Positions 51,977 through 64,000 of a DNA stretch of 64,000 nucleotides are shown one piece after another (the stretch's first letter is position 1; every line of letters begins with the position of its first letter). A program made the translations under genes and the position numbers. This stretch comes from Micromonospora echinaurantiaca (lineage in GTDB: Bacteria; Actinomycetota; Actinomycetes; Mycobacteriales; Micromonosporaceae): assembly GCF_900090235.1 (NCBI RefSeq), contig NZ_LT607750.1:1252501-1316500 (forward strand), read 5' to 3'. The notes under the pieces were generated by a model. The model did no database searches. It saw nothing but the letters and a program-made list of their open reading frames with translations, and was not told where the DNA came from.

Positions 51977-51982
51977 TAGAGT
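51977..51982 (+). promoter_or_regulatory. -10 element candidate for uvrA
   Basis: TAGAGT lies 94 nt upstream of the uvrA GTG; no good -35 and no LexA-type dyad is visible. Together with the rsgA hairpin, this is all that I see in 51776-52076. Confidence 0.4.
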
Positions 51983-52076
51983 TGCCGAGGCGCTTTTCTG
52001 CGCCCGCACAACCGCTCAGAATCACCACGGAGCGGGACAGATCCTCCTCTCTTCTTCACCCGGGAGTACACGGACA

Positions 52077-55019
<2,943 letters not shown>

Positions 55020-55039
55020 CGCCCGACGGCCGCATCCTG

Positions 55040-55183
55040 CTCGCCGACCAGGCCGGCCTGGCCGATCGGGTCGGGTTGGCCGATCGGGCCGGCTTGGCTG
55101 ACCGGGCCGGCTTGGCCGATCGGGCCGGCTTGGCTGACCGGGCCGGCCGGGGCGATCGGGCAGGCCTGGCCGACCTGGGCAGC
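55040..55183 (+). repeat. 8 x 18-bp minisatellite downstream of uvrA
   Basis: Eight 18-bp units of the form TTGGCCGATCGGGCCGGC; units 3-6 alternate between GCCGATCGG and GCTGACCGG versions, and the ends are degraded. It starts 21 bp after the uvrA stop and lies in a 377-bp stretch without a recognised gene. The frame would encode LADRAG repeats, but no start codon or ribosome site supports translation. Confidence 0.85.
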
Positions 55184-55210
55184 CTGGCCCGCTCGGACGA
55201 CGCCTGCCGG

Positions 55211-55261
55211 TCACGAGGTTGGCGACGGTCGCCGTGATCGTCCGCCCGGTTAACCTCGTGA
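55211..55261. repeat. 10-bp inverted repeat with nested dyad before the Rieske gene
   Basis: TCACGAGGTT (55211-55220) and AACCTCGTGA (55252-55261) enclose a second dyad, GGCGACGGTCGCC (55221-55233). It could be a transcription terminator/attenuator or an operator for the Rieske gene 136 bp downstream. Confidence 0.6.
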
Positions 55262-55396
55262 TCAGCGGAAGTTGCCCCGGGCGAGCAGGGGCAGCGGCCG
55301 TCGTCGATCGGGTGAACCGGTGGGGACCGTGGTGCGTGTCCCAAGGTGTGGCCGCGGGATCTCCAGGGGCGGCGGCAGCCGAGAGAAAGGCGAGGC

Positions 55397-55879
55397 ATGA
55401 GTGACGATCAGGAGCTGACCGGGCCGGTCACCCAGACCCGGCGGGCCCTGCTCACCGGCGCGGGAGCGGTCGGGGCGGCGGTGGTCCTGGCGGCCTGCGG
55501 CGGCGAGGACTCCGGCGACGGGTCCGCCCCGACCAGCGGCGGGCCGGCCGTATCGAGCTCCGGCGACGCCGGCGGGGGCGACCGCCAGGGGGCGCAGTCG
55601 CTGGTCCGGACCGCTGACGTCCCGGTCGGCGGCGGCGTGGTCCTGGCCGCGGAGGGCGTCGTGATCACCCAGCCGTCCGCCGGCGAGTTCAAGGGCTTCG
55701 ACCCGATCTGCACGCACCAGGGCTGCCCGGTGACGAACGTCGACGGCGGCACGATCAACTGCACCTGCCACGGCAGCAAGTTCTCCATCGCCGACGGCTC
55801 GGTCAAGGCCGGTCCGGCCACCAAGCCGCTGCCGCCGAAGGACGTCAAGGTCACCGGAGACCAGATCTCCTTCGCCTGA
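55397..55879 (+). CDS. Rieske [2Fe-2S] lipoprotein
   Basis: 160 residues. The N terminus has a twin-arginine-like [20 protein letters not shown] followed by the lipobox Cys (LAAC), so the protein is exported, probably folded through Tat, and lipid-anchored. A Gly/Ser-rich linker leads to the Rieske domain with CTHQGC and CTCHGS, the two Cys-His pairs that hold the cluster. The fold is small (about 95 residues) and ends [13 protein letters not shown]. It probably works in extracytoplasmic electron transfer; the partner is not encoded nearby. The Shine-Dalgarno is GGCGAGG. Confidence 0.92.
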   Translation: MSDDQELTGPVTQTRRALLTGAGAVGAAVVLAACGGEDSGDGSAPTSGGPAVSSSGDAGGGDRQGAQSLVRTADVPVGGGVVLAAEGVVITQPSAGEFKGFDPICTHQGCPVTNVDGGTINCTCHGSKFSIADGSVKAGPATKPLPPKDVKVTGDQISFA

Positions 55880-55912
55880 CCACCCGGGCGCGATCGTCTC
55901 GGGTTGCGGTGT

Positions 55913-55958
55913 CCCGGGGTGTCCCCGGTGGGGCGACACCCCGGGATGCCGCATCCCG
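55913..55958 (+). terminator. Overlapping hairpins between Rieske gene and uvrC
   Basis: CCCGGGGTGTC (55913-55923) pairs with GACACCCCGGG (55935-55945), and CGGGATGC (55942-55949) pairs with GCATCCCG (55951-55958). The two stems share 55942-55945, so they exclude each other. Confidence 0.55.
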
Positions 55959-56020
55959 GGGAGCGCCGAGCCGCCCCGGGGCGTCCGTCGCGCCGGCCGA
56001 GGGCTGTCGGGGGTGCGGAC

Positions 56021-56026
56021 TAGGCT
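56021..56026 (+). promoter_or_regulatory. -10 element, leaderless layout, for uvrC
   Basis: TAGGCT is followed by 7 nt and the GTG at 56034. No Shine-Dalgarno is visible. Confidence 0.5.
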
Positions 56027-56033
56027 TGCTGCC

Positions 56034-58016
56034 GTGGCAGACCCCTCGACCTACCGTCCCGCGCCCGGCACCATTCCGGAGTCGCCCGGGGTCTACCGCT
56101 TCCGCGACGGCACCGGCCGGGTGATCTACGTCGGCAAGGCGAAGAACCTGCGCAGCCGGCTCAACTCCTACTTCGCCGACCTGTGGGGCCTGCACCAGCG
56201 CACCCAGCAGATGGTCACCACGGCCGAGTCGGTCGACTGGGTCACCGTCGGCACCGAGGTCGAGGCGCTCCAGCTCGAATACACCTGGATCAAGCAGTAC
56301 GACCCCCGGTTCAACGTCCGCTACCGCGACGACAAGTCGTACCCCTATCTCGCGGTCACCCTCGACGAGGAGTTCCCCCGCCTGCAGGTGATGCGGGGCG
56401 CCAAGCGCAAGGGGGTGCGCTACTTCGGGCCCTACTCACACGCCTGGGCCATCCGCGAGACGCTCGACCTGCTGCTGCGCGTCTTCCCGGCGCGTACCTG
56501 CTCGGCCGGGGTGTTCAAGCGGGCCGGCCAGGTCGGCCGGCCCTGCCTGCTGGGCTACATCGGCAAGTGCTCGGCGCCCTGCGTGGGCAGCGTCTCGGCC
56601 GAGCAGCACCGCGAGATCGTCGACGGCTTCTGCGACTTCATGGCCGGCCGCACCGACACCATGGTGCGCCGGCTGGAACGCGAGATGGCCGAGGCCAGCG
56701 AGCAGTTGGAGTTCGAGCGGGCGGCCCGGCTGCGCGACGACATCGCCGCGCTGCGCCGGGCGATGGAGAAGCAGACCGTGGTGCTCGGCGACGGCACCGA
56801 CGCCGACGTGGTGGCGTTCGCCGACGACCCGCTGGAGGCGGCCGTCCAGGTCTTCCACGTCCGCGACGGTCGGGTGCGCGGCCAGCGCGGTTGGGTGGTG
56901 GAGAAGACCGAGGACCTGACCACCGGCGACCTGGTGCACCATTTCTGCACCCAGGTCTACGGCGGCGAGCAGGGCGAGGCCGACGTGCCGCGCGAGCTGC
57001 TGGTGCCCGAGCTGCCCGCCGACGCCGACGCGCTGGCCGACTGGCTGAGCAGCCACCGCGGCAGCCGGGTGACGCTGCGGGTGCCGCAGCGCGGCGACAA
57101 GCGGGCCCTGCTGGAGACGGTTGCCCGTAACGCCAAGGACGCGCTGGCCCGGCACAAGCTGCGCCGCGCCGGCGACCTGACCACCCGCGGCAAGGCGCTC
57201 GACGAGATCAGCGAGGCGCTCGGCATGCGTACCTCGCCGCTGCGGATCGAGTGCTTCGACGTCTCGCAGATCCAGGGCACCGACGTGGTGGCCAGCATGG
57301 TCGTCTTCGAGGACGGGCTGCCGCGTAAGAGCGAGTACCGCCGGTTCATCATCCGGGGCGCCACCGACGACCTCTCCGCGATGTCCGAGGTGCTGCGCCG
57401 CCGGTTCGCCCGCTACCTGGACTCGCGGGCCGAGACCGGGGAGGCGGGTGTGGAGTCCGCCGACGACCCGGGCGCCCCGGCCGGCCAGGCCGACGGGGAC
57501 GAGCCCCGGGTCGGCGCGTTGGTGGATCCGACCACCGGCCGGCCCCGCAAGTTCGCGTACCCGCCGCAGCTGGTGGTGGTCGACGGCGGGGCGCCGCAGG
57601 TCGCGGCGGCCGCGCAGGCGCTCGCCGAGCTGGGCATCGACGACGTCGCGCTCTGCGGGCTGGCCAAGCGGCTGGAGGAGGTCTGGTTGCCCGACGACGA
57701 GTTCCCGGTCATCCTGCCGCGCACCTCCGAGGGGCTCTACCTGCTGCAACGGGTCCGCGACGAGGCGCACCGGTTCGCCATCACCTTCCACCGGCAGCGG
57801 CGCTCCAAGCGGATGACGGAGTCGGCGCTGGACAAGGTGCCCGGCCTGGGGGAGGTGCGGCGCAAGGCGCTGCTGCGGCACTTCGGCTCGCTCAAGCGGC
57901 TCTCGGCGGCCACCGTCGAGGAGATCGCCGAGGTGCCCGGGGTGGGTCGCCGGACGGCCGAGGCGGTGCTGGCCGCGCTCAACGGCGACCCCGCCAAGAC
58001 CCCCTCGACCGACTGA
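56034..58016 (+). CDS. uvrC: Excinuclease ABC subunit UvrC
   Basis: 660 residues from a GTG at 56034. The N-terminal GIY-YIG nuclease has [20 protein letters not shown] (the GVY and IYV motifs) and YFADL; it cuts 3' of the lesion. [15 protein letters not shown] is the Cys-rich segment, followed by the UVR motif [21 protein letters not shown] that binds UvrB. The RNase H-like endonuclease domain ([34 protein letters not shown]) cuts 5'. Tandem HhH motifs end the protein ([31 protein letters not shown]). A linker at about residues 468-500 ([18 protein letters not shown]) is specific to this group. Confidence 0.98.
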   Translation: MADPSTYRPAPGTIPESPGVYRFRDGTGRVIYVGKAKNLRSRLNSYFADLWGLHQRTQQMVTTAESVDWVTVGTEVEALQLEYTWIKQYDPRFNVRYRDDKSYPYLAVTLDEEFPRLQVMRGAKRKGVRYFGPYSHAWAIRETLDLLLRVFPARTCSAGVFKRAGQVGRPCLLGYIGKCSAPCVGSVSAEQHREIVDGFCDFMAGRTDTMVRRLEREMAEASEQLEFERAARLRDDIAALRRAMEKQTVVLGDGTDADVVAFADDPLEAAVQVFHVRDGRVRGQRGWVVEKTEDLTTGDLVHHFCTQVYGGEQGEADVPRELLVPELPADADALADWLSSHRGSRVTLRVPQRGDKRALLETVARNAKDALARHKLRRAGDLTTRGKALDEISEALGMRTSPLRIECFDVSQIQGTDVVASMVVFEDGLPRKSEYRRFIIRGATDDLSAMSEVLRRRFARYLDSRAETGEAGVESADDPGAPAGQADGDEPRVGALVDPTTGRPRKFAYPPQLVVVDGGAPQVAAAAQALAELGIDDVALCGLAKRLEEVWLPDDEFPVILPRTSEGLYLLQRVRDEAHRFAITFHRQRRSKRMTESALDKVPGLGEVRRKALLRHFGSLKRLSAATVEEIAEVPGVGRRTAEAVLAALNGDPAKTPSTD

Positions 58017-58048
58017 CCGCCCGCGTGCCCGCGCGCCGGCGGGCTGAG

Positions 58049-58134
58049 CCACACCAGATCGCCGATGTGGCGGTATCGGCGCGGTCGGGGAAGGTGATCC
58101 ACACGGGATCGGCGAAATGGCGGTGTCCGCGTGC
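58049..58134. repeat. Imperfect direct repeats, 50-bp period, between uvrC and recQ
   Basis: Two copies of about 36 bp (58049-58084 and 58099-58134) start CCACAC and share GATCG, CGA and TGGCGGT at the same positions. They lie between convergent stops. A third, weaker copy may follow around 58150. Confidence 0.55.
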
Positions 58135-58233
58135 GCTCCGGACACCCCCACATCCGGGATCTGGAGTCGATCACCCTGATCCCCACGGTGCCGAGCGTGA
58201 GCGGGCTGCCTCGCGACCGGTGCGGCGGCGGGG

Positions 58234-60081
58234 TCAGGCGGGGGCGTCGGCGAGCACGCCGAGGATCTGGTCGCCGTACTTGGTTAGCTTGTTCTCCCCG
58301 ACGCCGCTGACCCGGGACAGCTCGGCCAGCGACGTCGGCGCGTCGGTGGCGATCTGCCGCAGGGTGGCGTCGTGGAAGATCACGTACGCCGGCACGCCCT
58401 GTTCCTTGGCGGTGGCGGCCCGCCAGGCGCGCAGCCGCTCGAACACCGACGCGGCGGCCGGCGACAGCTCGGCGGTGACCGTGGCGGCCCCGCGCGGCTT
58501 GCTCGACCGGCCCGTCGCGACGCGTTCCGGCTCGCGGCGCATCATCACCGTCCGGCGGCGGCCGAGCACCTCGGCGCTGGCGTCGGTGAGCGCCAGCGTG
58601 CCGTAGTCGCCCTCGACCGCGAGCAGGCCCTCGGCCAGGAGTTGCCGGACCACGCCGCGCCACTCGGCCTCGCGCAGTTCGCCGCCGATGCCGAACACGG
58701 TCAGCGAGTCGTGGCCGTGCTGGGTGACCTTGTCGGTGGCCCGGCCGAGCAGGATGTCGATGCAGTGCCCGGCGCCGAAGCGCTGGTTGCGCTCCCGGTC
58801 GAGCCGGAACACCGTGGAGAGCAGCTTCTGCGCGGCCACCGTGCCGTCCCAGGACTCCGGCGGGTTCAGGCAGGTGTCGCAGTTGCCGCACCCGGTCGTC
58901 GACCGCTCGCCGAAGTAGTCCAGCAGTTGGGAGCGGCGGCAGCGGACCGTCTCGCAGAGCGCCAGCATCGCGTCGAGGTGGGCGGCCAGGTTCCGGCGGT
59001 GGGCGAGGTCGCCCTCCGAGGTCTCGATCATCTTGCGCTGCTGCACCACGTCCTGCAGGCCGTACGCGAGCCAGGCGGTCGACGGCAGGCCGTCCCGCCC
59101 GGCCCGGCCGGTCTCCTGGTAGTAGCCCTCGACCGACTTCGGCAGGTCCAGGTGCGCGACGAACCGGACGTCGGGCTTGTCGATGCCCATCCCGAAGGCG
59201 ATCGTCGCCACCATGACCAGCCCGTCCTCGCGCAGGAACCGCTGCTGGTTGCGGGCGCGGGTGGCCGCGTCCAGACCGGCGTGGTAGGGCAGCGCCGGGA
59301 TGCCGTTGGCGGTGAGGAACTCGGCGGTCTTCTCCACCGAGGCCCGGGACAGGCAGTAGACGATGCCGGCGTCGCCGGGGTGCTCGTCGCGCAGCAGGCT
59401 GAGCAGCTGCTTGCGCGGCTCCCGCTTGGGCACGATCCGGTACTGGATGTTCGGCCGGTCGAAGCTGGCCACGAAGTGCCGGGCGTCGGTCAGCCGCAAC
59501 CGGGTGGCGATCTCGTCGCGGGTCGCGCTGGTGGCGGTGGCGGTCAGCGCGATCCGCGGCACCTGCGGCCAGCGTTCGTGCAGCATCGACAGGGCCAGGT
59601 AGTCGGGGCGGAAGTCGTGCCCCCACTGCGACACGCAGTGCGCCTCGTCGATGGCGAACAGGGCGATCTGACCCCGGTCGAGCAGCGCTTGGGCGGCCCG
59701 GGTGCCCAGCGCCTCGGGAGCGAGGTAGAGCAGGTCGATCTCGCCCGCGACGAAGGCCGCCTCGACCCGGCGGCGGGCCTCGGGATCCTGGGTCGAGTTG
59801 AGGAATCCGGCGCGTACGCCGACCGCGGTCAGCGCGTCGACCTGGTCCTGCATCAGCGCGATCAGCGGCGAGATCACCACCGCCACGCCCGGGCGGACCA
59901 GCGCCGGGATCTGGTAGCAGAGCGACTTGCCGCCGCCGGTGGGCATCAGCACCAGCGCGTCGCCCCCGGCCACCACGTGCTCGATGACCTCCTGCTGGAA
60001 GCCGCGGAAGGCGTCGTAGCCGAACACCCGGCGCAGCACCTCGACCGGGTCGTCGGTGCGCAGGTCGGTGGGGGAAGCCAT
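58234..60081 (-). CDS. recQ: ATP-dependent DNA helicase RecQ
   Basis: 615 residues. Motifs are [20 protein letters not shown] (motif 0), [19 protein letters not shown] (I), [20 protein letters not shown] (II), [14 protein letters not shown] (III), [15 protein letters not shown] (IV), [19 protein letters not shown] (V) and [12 protein letters not shown] (VI). The RQC zinc-binding cysteines ([22 protein letters not shown]) and a C-terminal HRDC domain ([20 protein letters not shown]) complete a full-length RecQ. It unwinds DNA at stalled forks and in recombination, and is convergent with uvrC. The start is [15 protein letters not shown] with a leaderless-type promoter. Confidence 0.97.
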   Translation of the reverse strand: MASPTDLRTDDPVEVLRRVFGYDAFRGFQQEVIEHVVAGGDALVLMPTGGGKSLCYQIPALVRPGVAVVISPLIALMQDQVDALTAVGVRAGFLNSTQDPEARRRVEAAFVAGEIDLLYLAPEALGTRAAQALLDRGQIALFAIDEAHCVSQWGHDFRPDYLALSMLHERWPQVPRIALTATATSATRDEIATRLRLTDARHFVASFDRPNIQYRIVPKREPRKQLLSLLRDEHPGDAGIVYCLSRASVEKTAEFLTANGIPALPYHAGLDAATRARNQQRFLREDGLVMVATIAFGMGIDKPDVRFVAHLDLPKSVEGYYQETGRAGRDGLPSTAWLAYGLQDVVQQRKMIETSEGDLAHRRNLAAHLDAMLALCETVRCRRSQLLDYFGERSTTGCGNCDTCLNPPESWDGTVAAQKLLSTVFRLDRERNQRFGAGHCIDILLGRATDKVTQHGHDSLTVFGIGGELREAEWRGVVRQLLAEGLLAVEGDYGTLALTDASAEVLGRRRTVMMRREPERVATGRSSKPRGAATVTAELSPAAASVFERLRAWRAATAKEQGVPAYVIFHDATLRQIATDAPTSLAELSRVSGVGENKLTKYGDQILGVLADAPA

Positions 60082-60087
60082 CCGCGG

Positions 60088-60093
60088 ATTCTA
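60088..60093 (-). promoter_or_regulatory. -10 element, leaderless layout, for recQ
   Basis: On the minus strand TAGAAT is followed by 6 nt and the ATG at 60081. Confidence 0.45.
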
Positions 60094-60205
60094 CGAGCGG
60101 CCGCCGACACCCGGCCGGCCCGCGCCGCCGGGCGCGCCGGGGCGGATCCGGACAGCGCCGGACACCCCGGGACGGGCGTCCGCAGGGCCGGTCGACCGGG
60201 CGGGA

Positions 60206-60211
60206 TAGAGT
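60206..60211 (+). promoter_or_regulatory. -10 element candidate for the rapZ-yvcK-whiA operon
   Basis: TAGAGT lies 62 nt before the rapZ GTG. Confidence 0.4.
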
Positions 60212-60273
60212 CGCTGTTTGACCACATCGCGGCCGGAATCAGCCGGCCGCGGCGCCACGGCTTGGGGGTAGGG

Positions 60274-61209
60274 GTGAGCGAGGCGCGCACGGCCGAGGAG
60301 CGGGACGGCATCCCGGCGGGGATCGCCGGGCAGCCCGCTCCGGCGGAGTCGGACACCACGCTGGTGGTGGTCACCGGGCTCTCCGGGGGCGGCCGCAGCA
60401 CGGTGGCCCGGGCGCTGGAGAACGTCGGCTACTACGTGGTGGACAACCTGCCCCAGGCGCTGATGCTCGACATGGCCGAGCTGGCGTTCAAGGCCGGCGG
60501 GGCGGCCCGGCGGACGGCGATGGTGCTGGACGTCCGCTCGCGCGCCTTCTCCACCGACCTCGCAGGGGCGATCCGGGAGCTGAAGGAGCGCGGCTTCTCG
60601 CCCCGGGTGGTCTTCGTCGACGCCGACGACGAGGTGCTGATCCGCCGGTTCGAGAGCGTCCGCCGGTCGCACCCGTTGCAGGGCGACGGCCGGTTGGCCG
60701 ACGGCATCGCCGTCGAGCGTGGCCTGCTGGAGGAGGCCCGGGACCAGGCCGACGTGATCATCGACACCAGCCACCTGAACGTCAACCAGCTGCGCCGGCG
60801 GATCGAGGAGCTGTTCGGTGGCGAGGACGCCCGCCGGCTGCGTGTCACCGTGCTCTCCTTCGGCTTCAAGTACGGCCTACCGCCGGACGCCGACTTCGTG
60901 CTGGACGCCCGGTTCCTGCCCAACCCGTACTGGGTGCCGGAACTGCGCGAGCACACCGGGCGGGAGGAGGCGGTCAGCTCGTACGTGCTCGGCCAGGAGG
61001 GCGCGGACGCCTTCGTGGCCTCGTACGCCGACCTGGTCAACGCCACCACCACCGGCTTCGAGCGGGAGGGCAAGCGCTACCTGACCGTGGCGGTGGGCTG
61101 CACCGGCGGCAAGCACCGCAGCGTGGCGATCGCCGAGGAGTTGGCCGCCCGGCTGCGCCAGTCCGGCCTGGCCGCCAACGCCCAGCACCGGGACCTGGGG
61201 CGGGAATGA
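60274..61209 (+). CDS. rapZ: RapZ family nucleotide-binding protein
   Basis: 311 residues from a GTG at 60274 (GGGGTAGGGG before it). The P-loop is VVVTGLSGGGRSTVARALE, with Arg in place of the Walker lysine's neighbour as in other actinobacterial RapZ proteins. VVDNLPQALMLDMAELA and LDVRSRAFSTDL follow, then FVDADDEVLIRRFESVRRSH. The C-terminal domain has SFGFKYGLPPDADFVLDARF, FLPNPYWVPELREHTGRE and VGCTGGKHRSVAIAEEL, the RNA/c-di-AMP or UDP-GlcNAc-type sensory part. In E. coli RapZ controls GlmS through small RNAs; here the function is unproven. It overlaps yvcK by 4 bp. Confidence 0.95.
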   Translation: MSEARTAEERDGIPAGIAGQPAPAESDTTLVVVTGLSGGGRSTVARALENVGYYVVDNLPQALMLDMAELAFKAGGAARRTAMVLDVRSRAFSTDLAGAIRELKERGFSPRVVFVDADDEVLIRRFESVRRSHPLQGDGRLADGIAVERGLLEEARDQADVIIDTSHLNVNQLRRRIEELFGGEDARRLRVTVLSFGFKYGLPPDADFVLDARFLPNPYWVPELREHTGREEAVSSYVLGQEGADAFVASYADLVNATTTGFEREGKRYLTVAVGCTGGKHRSVAIAEELAARLRQSGLAANAQHRDLGRE

Positions 61210-62180
61210 CGACGGCGAAGGTGGTGGCCTTCGGCGGCGGGCACGGCCTGTCCGCATCCCTGCGCGCGCTGCGTCGCTGCGCCCCGGAACTCGACCTGGA
61301 CATCACCGCGGTGGTCACCGTCGGCGACGACGGCGGCTCCAGTGGCCGGCTGCGCGCCGAGCGGGGTGGCCTGCCCCCGGGTGACCTGCGTCAGGCGCTG
61401 GTCGCGCTGGCCGGCGACCACCCGTCGACGCGGCGCAGCGCCGGGCTGTTCCAGCACCGCTTCGCCGAGGTGCCGGCGAGCCCGGTCGCCGACGGGCTGG
61501 CCGGGCACGCGGTGGGCAACCTGGTCCTGCACGGCCTGATGGAGCTGCTCGGCGACCCGGTGGCCGCGCTGGAGCACGCCGGCGCGATGCTCGGCGCGGT
61601 GGGCCGGGTGCTGCCGATGTCCTGCGAGCCGGTCGGGATCGAGGCGCGGGTCCGTGGCGTCGACCCGGACCGCCCGGACGAGGTGCGGACCGTCACCGGG
61701 CAGCACCAGGTGGCGGTCACCACCGGCCGGGTGGAGTCGCTGCGGCTGACCCCGGCCGAGCCGCGGGCCTGCCCGGAGGCGGTCACCGCGATCGGCTTGG
61801 CGGACTGGCTGATCTTCGGGCCGGGCAGCTGGTACACCAGCGTGCTGCCGCACCTGCTGGTGCCGGAACTGGCCGAGGCGATCATCAGCAGCCCGGCCCG
61901 CCGGCTGGTCACCTTGAACCTGGCGGCCGAGAAGGAGACGCTCGGGCTGTCGGTGGCCGACCATCTCGCCGCGCTGCGCTGGTACCTGCCGGAACTCAAG
62001 GTCGACTTCGTGTTGGCGGATTCCAAGGCGGTGGGTGACCCCGAACCGGTCGAGCGTGCGGCAGAATCGCTGGGTGCCCGACTGGTCCTCGCCCCCGTCG
62101 CGGTCACCGACGGCACTCCCCGTCATGATCCGGCCGCCCTGGGCGCCGCACTGGTGCCCGTCCTGGGCGCCGATCGTTAG
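61206..62180 (+). CDS. yvcK: YvcK family (CofD-like) protein, gluconeogenesis factor
   Basis: 324 residues. AKVVAFGGGHGLSASLRALR, TAVVTVGDDGGSSGRLRAE, VGRVLPMSCEPVGIEARVRG and FGPGSWYTSVLPHLLVPEL are typical of the CofD/YvcK family. YvcK (CuvA) binds UDP-GlcNAc and is needed for growth on gluconeogenic sources and for cell-wall shape. The ATG overlaps the rapZ stop. The rapZ-yvcK-whiA order is widely conserved in Gram-positive bacteria. Confidence 0.95.
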   Translation: MTTAKVVAFGGGHGLSASLRALRRCAPELDLDITAVVTVGDDGGSSGRLRAERGGLPPGDLRQALVALAGDHPSTRRSAGLFQHRFAEVPASPVADGLAGHAVGNLVLHGLMELLGDPVAALEHAGAMLGAVGRVLPMSCEPVGIEARVRGVDPDRPDEVRTVTGQHQVAVTTGRVESLRLTPAEPRACPEAVTAIGLADWLIFGPGSWYTSVLPHLLVPELAEAIISSPARRLVTLNLAAEKETLGLSVADHLAALRWYLPELKVDFVLADSKAVGDPEPVERAAESLGARLVLAPVAVTDGTPRHDPAALGAALVPVLGADR

Positions 62181-62234
62181 ACACGTACGTAATCTCCGGC
62201 GACACGCCGGAACCGGTCCGTGAGGGGACGCACA

Positions 62235-63215
62235 ATGGCGATGACGGCGGCGGTCAAGGACGAGCTGAGTCGGGTCGACGTGCCCAAGCCCTGCTGCCGG
62301 CGGGCGGAGATGGCGGCGCTGCTCCGGTTCGCCGGTGGGCTGCACATCGTCTCCGGCCGCGTGGTCGTGGAGGCGGAACTCGACACCGGTGCGGTGGCCC
62401 GGCGACTGCGGCGGGAGATCGCGGAGGTCTACGGCTACCCCAGCGAGATCCACGTGCTCGCCTCGGGCGGGCTGCGCAAGGGCAGCCACTTCATCGTCCG
62501 GGTGGTCAAGGACGGCGAGGCGCTGGCCCGGCAGACCGGCCTGCTCGACGTGCGCGGCCGGCCGGTGCGCGGGCTGCCGCCGCACGTGGTCGCGGCGAAC
62601 GTGTGCTGCGCGGTGTCGGCCTGGCGCGGGGCGTTCATGGCGCACGGCTCGCTGACCGAGCCGGGCCGCTCCAGCGCGCTGGAGATTACCTGCCCCGGCC
62701 CGGAGTCGGCGCTGGCCCTGGTCGGCGCGGCCCGGCGAATCGGCATCACCGCCAAGAACCGCGAGGTGCGCGGCGTGGACCGGGTGGTGGTCAAGGACGG
62801 CGACGCGATCGCCGCGCTGCTCACCCGGATCGGGGCGCACTCCAGCGTGCTGGCCTGGGAGGAGCGGCGGGTGCGCCGCGAGGTGCGGGCCACGGCGAAC
62901 CGGCTGGCCAACTTCGACGACGCCAACCTGCGCCGCTCGGCGCGGGCCGCCGTCGCCGCCGCCGCCCGGGTGACCCGGGCCCTGGAGATCCTCGCCGACG
63001 ACGCGCCGCACCACCTCACCTCGGCCGGCCGGCTGCGGCTGGAGCACCGGCAGGCCTCGCTGGAGGAACTGGGCGCGCTGGCCGACCCGCCGCTGACCAA
63101 GGACGCCATCGCCGGCCGGATCCGCCGGCTGCTGGCGCTGGCCGACAAGCGGGCCCGGGACCTGGGCATCCCGGATACCGAAGCGGCCGTCACGCCCGAC
63201 ATGCTCGTGGTCTGA
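62235..63215 (+). CDS. whiA: Sporulation/cell-division transcription factor WhiA
   Basis: 326 residues from the ATG at 62235 (GAGGGG before it). The N-terminal LAGLIDADG-like domain has [40 protein letters not shown], and [17 protein letters not shown]. The C-terminal HTH is [20 protein letters not shown] and [20 protein letters not shown]. WhiA activates division and sporulation genes together with WhiB in streptomycetes. It is the last gene of the rapZ-yvcK-whiA operon, and the downstream gap gene has its own promoter-like element. Confidence 0.96.
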   Translation: MAMTAAVKDELSRVDVPKPCCRRAEMAALLRFAGGLHIVSGRVVVEAELDTGAVARRLRREIAEVYGYPSEIHVLASGGLRKGSHFIVRVVKDGEALARQTGLLDVRGRPVRGLPPHVVAANVCCAVSAWRGAFMAHGSLTEPGRSSALEITCPGPESALALVGAARRIGITAKNREVRGVDRVVVKDGDAIAALLTRIGAHSSVLAWEERRVRREVRATANRLANFDDANLRRSARAAVAAAARVTRALEILADDAPHHLTSAGRLRLEHRQASLEELGALADPPLTKDAIAGRIRRLLALADKRARDLGIPDTEAAVTPDMLVV

Positions 63216-63284
63216 TAGGACGGTGAGGCGTCGCGGTCGCGTGCGGGATCACCACCCGACGCAGCGCGCCGCCGTGTGCTCGGA

Positions 63285-63290
63285 TAAGGT
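63285..63290 (+). promoter_or_regulatory. -10 element candidate for gap
   Basis: TAAGGT lies about 190 nt before the gap GTG. The 264-bp region between whiA and gap holds no other recognised element. Confidence 0.35.
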
Positions 63291-63389
63291 CGCTGCGTAC
63301 GGCAAGGGGGCCGGCACCGGTTCTCCTCGCCGTGCTCACCGCCTCGGGCGGTCAGGTCTCCAACGACCGCGGCGGGGTGGCCGAGATGA

Positions 63390-64000
<611 letters not shown>

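Noticed and set aside
51776..52076. SOS (LexA) box before uvrA
   Set aside because: I looked for a TCGAAC..GTTCGA-type dyad and found none; uvrB likewise shows none.

Overview
The window is high-GC actinobacterial chromosome, most likely Micromonospora or a close relative in Micromonosporaceae. Pointers are very strong G/C bias at third codon positions, frequent GTG starts, a mycothiol-dependent-enzyme family protein, WhiA, an ANTAR regulator of the PdtaR type, a CoaE-GrpB fusion and a polA-rpsA-coaE-uvrB...uvrA order that is shared with mycobacteria. The genus is an inference from gene content. No insertion sequence, prophage, CRISPR array or rRNA was seen. One tRNA gene, tRNA-Leu(CAA), is present.

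Layout. 1-2.1 kb: a partial LLM-type oxidoreductase and an Lrp/AsnC regulator, divergent from a PLP-dependent trans-sulfuration enzyme. 2.1-3.0 kb: an HTH/LAGLIDADG-like protein just downstream of tRNA-Leu. 3-5 kb: PdtaR and a lipoprotein. 5.3-10.3 kb: a complete five-gene branched-chain amino acid ABC transporter operon closed by a strong U-tailed terminator. 10.4-22.9 kb: polA, rpsA, coaE-grpB and uvrB, interleaved with small conserved genes, a methyltransferase and an unusual repeat-rich membrane protein. 22.9-28.8 kb: an AraC regulator with a collagen-like insertion plus a VOC protein, a DUF5753-type regulator, an SDR, a monooxygenase-like protein and a pnuC-nadR NAD-salvage pair. 28.8-39.3 kb: a yybP-ykoY-like Mn2+ riboswitch upstream of terC, a muropeptide-recycling pair (NlpC/P60 plus dipeptide epimerase), a phosphatase, lysoplasmalogenase, a class A beta-lactamase-like protein, a methyltransferase, typA and a DedA/PAP2 fusion. 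39.4-48.9 kb: two regulator/transporter units (MarR with MMPL and a CocE-like hydrolase; ArsR with MFS), each with recognisable operator-like repeats, then a cold-shock protein, a methyltransferase and DedA. 49-64 kb: a metallo-beta-lactamase hydrolase, a mycothiol-type enzyme, rsgA, uvrA, a Rieske lipoprotein, uvrC, recQ, the rapZ-yvcK-whiA cluster and the start of gap.

How the genes work together. The backbone is housekeeping: nucleotide excision repair (uvrA, uvrB, uvrC with polA for gap filling and recQ nearby), translation (rpsA, typA, rsgA), CoA and NAD supply (coaE, pnuC, nadR), cell-wall recycling and central carbon or sporulation control (rapZ, yvcK, whiA, gap). Accessory genes are mainly single transporters with their own regulators.

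The signals most worth a second look are the 14 x 18-bp collagen-like insertion between the two helix-turn-helix halves of the AraC protein, the DedA protein fused to a PAP2-like domain that has lost its catalytic residues, the riboswitch before terC, the repeat-built operator before the arsR-MFS pair, a perfect 25-bp inverted repeat after dedA, and a recurring leaderless promoter layout (TANNNT 6-7 nt before the start codon). None of these amounts to a demonstrated new system.
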